Below are positions 59,494 to 64,000 of a stretch of DNA of 64,000 nucleotides, one piece after another; within the stretch, counting starts at the first letter, position 1, and every line of letters starts with the position of its first letter. The notes beneath the pieces were generated by a model. That model was not told the DNA's origin. It did no database searches and saw only the letters and a list, made by a program, of their open reading frames with translations. The position numbers and the translations under genes were made by a program. The DNA is from Virgibacillus_O xinjiangensis (GTDB lineage Bacteria > Bacillota > Bacilli > Bacillales > Amphibacillaceae): the NCBI RefSeq assembly GCF_042643145.1, contig NZ_JBHRSA010000043.1, positions 1 through 64,000 of the forward strand, given 5' to 3'.

Positions 59494-59676
59494 TTACTTG
59501 GAGCGATGATGGGTATCACGGGTGCCTTTTTTCGCTTTGTCGTCCGCCGGCTCGCCAACAGCTGCTGCCGCACCACCAAATGGATCAAGAGCAGATGCAA
59601 TGGTGTCTTCAGGAGCCACACCTACACCACTTCCCACTGAATTGCCGTGACGTCTGCGCTTGTTGTTTTCAGCCAT
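59494..59676 (-). CDS. small hydrophilic protein
   Basis: 60 residues. Very basic start (MAENNKRRRHGNSVGSG), a Gly/Ala middle (LDPFGGAAAAVG) and a charged tail. Looks unstructured or nucleic-acid binding; could be a spore-specific small protein. AAGGAGTGA, 8 nt before ATG. Unrecognised. The 420-base gap from here to nptA holds no further gene I can support. Confidence 0.55.
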   Translation of the reverse strand: MAENNKRRRHGNSVGSGVGVAPEDTIASALDPFGGAAAAVGEPADDKAKKGTRDTHHRSK

Positions 59677-60096
59677 CTGAATCACTCCTTCGTTTTTATA
59701 GGAAAGTGCCATGGTTTCAGCACCTTCCCATCCCATATTTTGTCCAAAAGGGATGAATTTACGAGAAGGGATTACTGAACGGCTTTTTGAAATCTTCTGC
59801 CTTTGACGTTTTATATCTATGTCATACGGATACTGTACAAGAAATGTTTCAAATTTTTCGGATTGTCTGCTCTTCAGCCTGTTTTTTCTGTAAATCTCCA
59901 TGTCGCGGGCTAGGGAGAAGGAATCTTATAGATAAACCACAAAAGTATAAACGGGCAGTAATAAACAGAAGCTATTAAGAGGAATGTAAATTATATGTTA
60001 AGTTTTTCAATTACATATTTACTTATACCTAAAAGCCGTTTAATAATGGGGGAGGCAAACGCCAAATTTCGACAAATGGGAAGGTAGGTTCCAACC

Positions 60097-61722
60097 ATGG
60101 AAATAGATGTTCAAACACTGATTTTTGAATTTATCGGAGGTCTTGGTATTTTCCTCCTGGGTATTAAATATATGGGCGAGGGCCTCCAAAAAACGGCTGG
60201 CGACCGACTGAGGGGTGTCCTTGATAAATTTACCAGCAATCCTTTTATGGGGGTGCTGGCAGGTATTGTGGTAACCATTCTGATCCAATCCAGTTCGGGC
60301 ACAACCGTTTTGACGATCGGACTGGTGAATGCTGGCTTCATGAGTTTCAGACAAGCTATCGGGGTCATTATGGGGGCGAATATCGGGACCACCGTCACCG
60401 CCTTCATCATCGGTATCGACCTCGGAGAATATGCATTGCCGATCGCAGCGGTCGGTTCATTCCTGCTTTTCTTCTTTAAAAATCCGAAAATCAATCACAT
60501 CGGTCAGACGATATTTGGCTTCGGTGCGCTATTCCTAGGGTTGGAGTTCATGAGCAGCGGGATGTCCCCATTACGTGGACTGCAGGCATTCCAAGACTTG
60601 ACGGTCAGCATGAGTGCAAACCCTATTCTTGGAGTTGTCATCGGTACCGTATTTACCGTGATTGTCCAAAGCTCCTCGGCGACCATCGGGATCCTCCAAG
60701 GGTTGTTCTCCCAGGGAGCTATCCCGCTAGATGCAGCATTGCCCGTCTTATTCGGGGATAATATCGGTACAACAATCACAGCGGTTCTTGCCTCCATCGG
60801 AGCGTCTGTGGCTGCTAAAAGGGCGGCATTTACACATGTGGCCTTCAACCTGATTGGTACGGTCATTGTACTGTTGCTGTTGGGCTTCTATACCCAATTT
60901 GTATCATATCTGCAGACCACCTTCGATTTAGGTCCGGAAATGACAATCGCTTTTGCTCACGGAAGCTTCAACATTACCAATACGATCATCCAGTTCCCAT
61001 TCATTGGTGCGTTGGCTTGGCTGATGGTAAAACTGGTACCGGGTGAAGATGTGATGGTCGAATACAAACCGCAGCATCTTGACCCTATCTTCCTTCAGCA
61101 ATCATCCTCATTGGCGCTGGACCAGGCGAAACAAGAAGTCTCCCATATGGGTGAATATGCGGTTAGGGGATTGGAAGAAACCAATCAATACTTGGCAACC
61201 GATCAGACCAAGCATTCTGAAATGGCCATGCAGCTGGAAGGGGCCTTGAATAATCTGGACAAGGAGATTACCAACTATTTGGTCAACATCTCTACAGATT
61301 CTCTTTCTGAAGCAGACAGCGGCAGGCATACGTCCTTGATGAACACCATAAGGGATATCGAAAGGATCGGGGACCATTTTGAAAACCTGATTGAGCTTGT
61401 GGACTATAAGAGAGCTCATAAAGTCAAATTGACAGACCAAGCCATGAAAGAACTCCATGATATGTTCGACCTGACCATTGCTACGGCGAAACAAGCCGTC
61501 AAGGCATTGGAGAATTCGGACAAAGAAGCAGCGCTTGGTGTTGTTCAAAAAGAGGAAGAAATCGATAGAATGGAGAAAGAGTACCGTAAGAAACACATCA
61601 TCCGGGTCAATGAAGGCCAGTGCAGCGGTACAGCGGGGATCGTATTCGTTGATATGCTCAGCAACTTGGAGCGTATCGGGGACCATGCGGTCAACATTGC
61701 AGAGGATGTGTTGGGAGTATAA
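60097..61722 (+). CDS. nptA: Na/Pi cotransporter with PhoU-like tail
   Basis: 541 residues. Two inverted membrane repeats with QSSSGTTVLTIGLVNAG and QSSSATIGILQGL (QSSS phosphate/sodium motifs) and GANIGTT / GDNIGTT. The helical PhoU-like domain starts at about 350 (RDIERIGDHFENLIEL, NLERIGDHAVNIAEDVL). Sodium-driven phosphate uptake. AAGGTAGG precedes ATG. Confidence 0.93.
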   Translation: MEIDVQTLIFEFIGGLGIFLLGIKYMGEGLQKTAGDRLRGVLDKFTSNPFMGVLAGIVVTILIQSSSGTTVLTIGLVNAGFMSFRQAIGVIMGANIGTTVTAFIIGIDLGEYALPIAAVGSFLLFFFKNPKINHIGQTIFGFGALFLGLEFMSSGMSPLRGLQAFQDLTVSMSANPILGVVIGTVFTVIVQSSSATIGILQGLFSQGAIPLDAALPVLFGDNIGTTITAVLASIGASVAAKRAAFTHVAFNLIGTVIVLLLLGFYTQFVSYLQTTFDLGPEMTIAFAHGSFNITNTIIQFPFIGALAWLMVKLVPGEDVMVEYKPQHLDPIFLQQSSSLALDQAKQEVSHMGEYAVRGLEETNQYLATDQTKHSEMAMQLEGALNNLDKEITNYLVNISTDSLSEADSGRHTSLMNTIRDIERIGDHFENLIELVDYKRAHKVKLTDQAMKELHDMFDLTIATAKQAVKALENSDKEAALGVVQKEEEIDRMEKEYRKKHIIRVNEGQCSGTAGIVFVDMLSNLERIGDHAVNIAEDVLGV

Positions 61723-61749
61723 CAGCACTCCCATATAAAAAGTATAGAA

Positions 61750-61799
61750 CAAAACGGCACCCAATTGATGGAGTACATCGGTTGGATGCCGTTTTTTTA
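61750..61799 (+). terminator. nptA terminator
   Basis: AAAACGGCACCCAA / TTGGATGCCGTTTT stem, seven T. Confidence 0.88.
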
Positions 61800-61913
61800 G
61801 TTAAATTGTCCTGTGGATTCTTCCACCCGTGGTACATGCCAGTCGAGCAAAATCTCAAAAAGTTTACATTTATCTAGGATTGTTTCCATACAATTCTTTT
61901 GGAGGTGATTGTA

Positions 61914-62354
61914 ATGGCAAGGGTGGCATATACCTCGAAAGACATTGATCTGATAGCAAGGATGATGAGGGCAGAAGCCGTTGGTGAGGGGCGGCTGGGG
62001 ATGCTTATGGTTGGGAATGTCATTGTAAATCGGGCAAAAGCTGATTGTCTGGATTTCGAGGAAGTCAGGTCGATACGGGATGTGATTTTTCAGGTACAGG
62101 GGGGGAATTATTCTTTCGAAGCAGTACAAAAAGGCAGCCTTTTTTATAGTCCAGCAAGAGAAACCGAGAGGAGATTGGCGCGGCAGGTGGTAAAATATTG
62201 GAGGCAACATCCTTCCAGGTATGCTCTTTGGTATTTCAATCCGTATGCTCCATGTCCTCCTACATGGTACAGTCAGCCACTTACAGGGCAATATAAACAA
62301 CATTGCTATTATGAACCAGCAGCCAATACATGTGAAAGTGCCTATAGATTTTGA
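61914..62354 (+). CDS. cwlJ: CwlJ-type spore cortex-lytic/cell-wall hydrolase
   Basis: 146 residues of the SleB/CwlJ hydrolase_2 domain: DIDLIARMMRAEAVGEG (catalytic Glu), GMLMVGNVIVNRAKADC, FNPYAPCPPTW and C-terminal ANTCESAY. CwlJ opens the cortex during germination. GGAGGTGAT precedes the ATG at 61914. A 3' remnant of a sister copy is at 41494. Confidence 0.9.
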   Translation: MARVAYTSKDIDLIARMMRAEAVGEGRLGMLMVGNVIVNRAKADCLDFEEVRSIRDVIFQVQGGNYSFEAVQKGSLFYSPARETERRLARQVVKYWRQHPSRYALWYFNPYAPCPPTWYSQPLTGQYKQHCYYEPAANTCESAYRF

Positions 62355-62355
62355 T

Positions 62356-62381
62356 AAAAACCCCCACATTGTTGGGGGTTC
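62356..62381 (+). terminator. cwlJ terminator
   Basis: AACCCCCAC / TTGGGGGTT stem; same loop as in the remnant copy. Confidence 0.82.
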
Positions 62382-62458
62382 TCTATTGTATGGAAGGAAG
62401 CAACGTTCTATTCAGAACGTCATTGCTCAGCTTTTTATATGCTTCCATTGATAACCCT

Positions 62459-62560
62459 TCAAGAGTTCGATGTTTTTTCAATGTCATCTTCCGTGACGTC
62501 CTTCATGGAAGAGTTCACCAAAGTTCCTATGGATCCAATGAAATCTAACAATGCTCCCAT
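62459..62560 (-). CDS. 33-residue amphipathic peptide
   Basis: Excellent AGGAGGAGA site 2-3 nt before the GAA spacer and ATG. N-terminal half MGALLDFIGSIGTLVNSS is an amphipathic helix; the rest is acidic (KDVTEDDIEKTSNS). Could be a secreted toxin-like or signalling peptide, or a small regulatory protein. No terminator of its own clearly visible. Confidence 0.5.
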   Translation of the reverse strand: MGALLDFIGSIGTLVNSSMKDVTEDDIEKTSNS

Positions 62561-62602
62561 TTCTCTCCTCCTGTAGAACAGTTTCATCAGGACCACGATG
62601 GT

Positions 62603-62635
62603 ATAAAAACAAACCAAATCATATGTGATTTGGTC
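62603..62635 (-). terminator. terminator of the DHA2 exporter gene
   Basis: ACCAAATCA / TGATTTGGT stem with TTTGTTTTTAT on the minus strand. Confidence 0.75.
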
Positions 62636-62685
62636 TGTTGATCTTGTATGCTGATTTCATCGCTAGCAGGACGATTATCCGGGCC

Positions 62686-64000
62686 TTACTTCTCTTGTGC
62701 CTTCGTCTCATCATCTCTGGGAACGGCTCGGTAGACGACAAAGGACAGGATGACCGCCAGAATGGAAATAGTGAATGCGATGAAATAAACCAATTCCACT
62801 CCGGCAACCATGGCGTCATTCATCGTCTGTGGATTGCCTGGGGTAGCGGACTGCTGTAAATAATGACTTTCCCTTGCATTCAAAATGCTGATGAAGACAG
62901 AGACACCGATAGCGCCGGCGACAGGCTGCAATGTTGCCATGACAGAGGTGCCATGCGGGTACAGCCGTTTTGGCAGCTGATTCAATCCATTTGTCTCTGC
63001 CGGCATCATGATGGCGGAAACAGTGAGCATCAGCAAGATATACCCGGTGATGATCATCCACGGCTCTGTGTTTTCATGGAGACGGCTCAGCATGAACATG
63101 GTTCCGCTCAACACGATCGAAGCAGGGATCATCAACAGTCTTGGGCCGAATTTATCAAAAAGGTGCCCCATCACCGGTGACATGATACCGTTCAGGATAC
63201 TTCCCGGCAACAGGAGTAGGCCAGCTGTTGCCGCGGACAATGCCAAAGGTCCCTGCATGAAGATAGGCAGGATGATCTCCGAAGAAAACATCGTCATCAT
63301 GATGATGAGGAACATGAAAATGCCGTGCGTGAACATTGGATATTTGAAGACCCTCAGATCGATGACAGGATCCTCCAGCTTCAATTGGCGTACGGTGAAT
63401 AATGTAATACCCACGACACCAAAAATAATGAAGCCGTACACATCAGGGCTCAGGAATCCGGTTTCCTCTTCGCCTGCGGAGCTGAATCCGTATACGATGG
63501 AACCGAAACCGATCGTGGAAAACACGAGGGACAGGACATCGACTTTCGGTTTGGTCACTTCTGATACATTCATCAGGTATTTATAAGCAAAAGCCAAGGA
63601 GAACAATGCAAACGGCAGAACGAAGATGAACAAAAAGCGCCATCCGAAATACTCAACAATTACTCCTGAAAGGGTCGGTCCGATGGCCGGGGCGAACATG
63701 ATGACAAGCCCAACCAGTCCCATGACCTTTCCCCGCCTATGCGGAGGGAATACGAGCAAAAATACGTTGAAGATGATCGGCATCAATAATCCGGTGCCGG
63801 CTGCCTGTATAAATCTCCCGGTCAGCAATATCGGGAAAGTGGGTGCCATTGCACAGATTGCTGTACCAATCGTGAACGTCATCATCGTTCCCAAGAATAA
63901 TTGTCTTGTCGTAAACCATTGCAGCAGCAAAGCTGAAGCCGGGATGACGATCCCCATCACCAGCATGAATCCAGTGGCCATCCATTGCACGGTGGTGATG
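62686..64000 (-). CDS. DHA2-family multidrug MFS exporter (5' end outside window)
   Basis: About 438 codons visible. WMATGFMLVMGIVIPASALL, LFLGTMMTFTIGTAICAMAP, GRFIQAAGTGLLMPIIFNVF and FAPAIGPTLSGVIVEYFGWRFLF are EmrB/DHA2 (fourteen-helix) motifs. The frame continues through 64000 without a stop, so the N-terminal 20-60 residues lie outside. Drug or solvent export by proton antiport. Confidence 0.92.
   Translation of the reverse strand, partial: ITTVQWMATGFMLVMGIVIPASALLLQWFTTRQLFLGTMMTFTIGTAICAMAPTFPILLTGRFIQAAGTGLLMPIIFNVFLLVFPPHRRGKVMGLVGLVIMFAPAIGPTLSGVIVEYFGWRFLFIFVLPFALFSLAFAYKYLMNVSEVTKPKVDVLSLVFSTIGFGSIVYGFSSAGEEETGFLSPDVYGFIIFGVVGITLFTVRQLKLEDPVIDLRVFKYPMFTHGIFMFLIIMMTMFSSEIILPIFMQGPLALSAATAGLLLLPGSILNGIMSPVMGHLFDKFGPRLLMIPASIVLSGTMFMLSRLHENTEPWMIITGYILLMLTVSAIMMPAETNGLNQLPKRLYPHGTSVMATLQPVAGAIGVSVFISILNARESHYLQQSATPGNPQTMNDAMVAGVELVYFIAFTISILAVILSFVVYRAVPRDDETKAQEK

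Overview
The window looks like chromosomal DNA of a spore-forming, Gram-positive Bacillaceae member. Ribosome binding sites are strong AAAGGAGG types, and GTG and TTG starts are common. There is a CwlJ-type cortex hydrolase, a SigB-type promoter in front of a catalase, a SAM-I (S-box) riboswitch, an MhqR quinone regulon, a YvdT/YvdS/YvdR multidrug unit and an arsRBC operon. Base composition is moderate except for very GC-rich intergenic repeats and an AT-rich stretch near 25.4-28.1 kb. I cannot name the genus.

Layout. 0.1-5 kb: hydroxyacid/glycerate catabolism (CdaR regulator, glycerate kinase, KdgT-type permease, LarA-type nickel racemase) with a CcpA site. 5-14.5 kb: hypothetical proteins, a SEC-C protein, a NERD nuclease-like protein, an MpsC-family protein, a six-repeat PLL-type lectin, a truncated EamA transporter and a CtaG-like protein. 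14.5-17.3 kb: a DnaA-box-like array and a divergent GntP permease/RpiR regulator pair. 17.6-25.4 kb: a RacA-like protein, LCP cell-wall ligase, DUF3100 transporter pair, NAD(P)-binding protein and SigB-type catalase. 25.4-28.1 kb: minus-strand array of orphan small membrane proteins. 28.3-36.2 kb: MBL-fold, Lrp, SET, YkvI, a PadR operon and an FAD oxidoreductase. 36.3-41.4 kb: yvdTSR, cytosine deaminase, AbgT transporter, OsmC.

41.7-44.9 kb (minus strand): the most unusual locus. Two near-identical Ser-rich peptides (34 and 36 residues) sit upstream of an ABC exporter that is translationally coupled to a Ser/Thr-kinase-like protein. The peptides differ by six synonymous substitutions and one Tyr-Ser insertion. 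This looks like an uncharacterised peptide-modification/export system, possibly a phosphorylated RiPP. 45-48.8 kb: repeat elements, a YxjG-type methionine synthase, and a SAM riboswitch controlling an MFS transporter. 48.8-52.8 kb: MhqR regulon. 53-55.3 kb: arsenic resistance. 55.4-64 kb: small regulators, DapA-like aldolase, small membrane proteins, Na/Pi cotransporter, CwlJ and a DHA2 exporter cut by the window edge.

Two repeat families stand out. One has a 21-nt unit with a GGCCYGAGTG core and occurs in seven intergenic arrays. The other is a single array of thirty-seven consecutive 20-nt units (30101-30850) with no length variation. No tRNA or rRNA gene, CRISPR array or complete insertion sequence was seen. 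Gene calls, motifs and spacings were read by eye; family names come from recognised motifs, not from searches.
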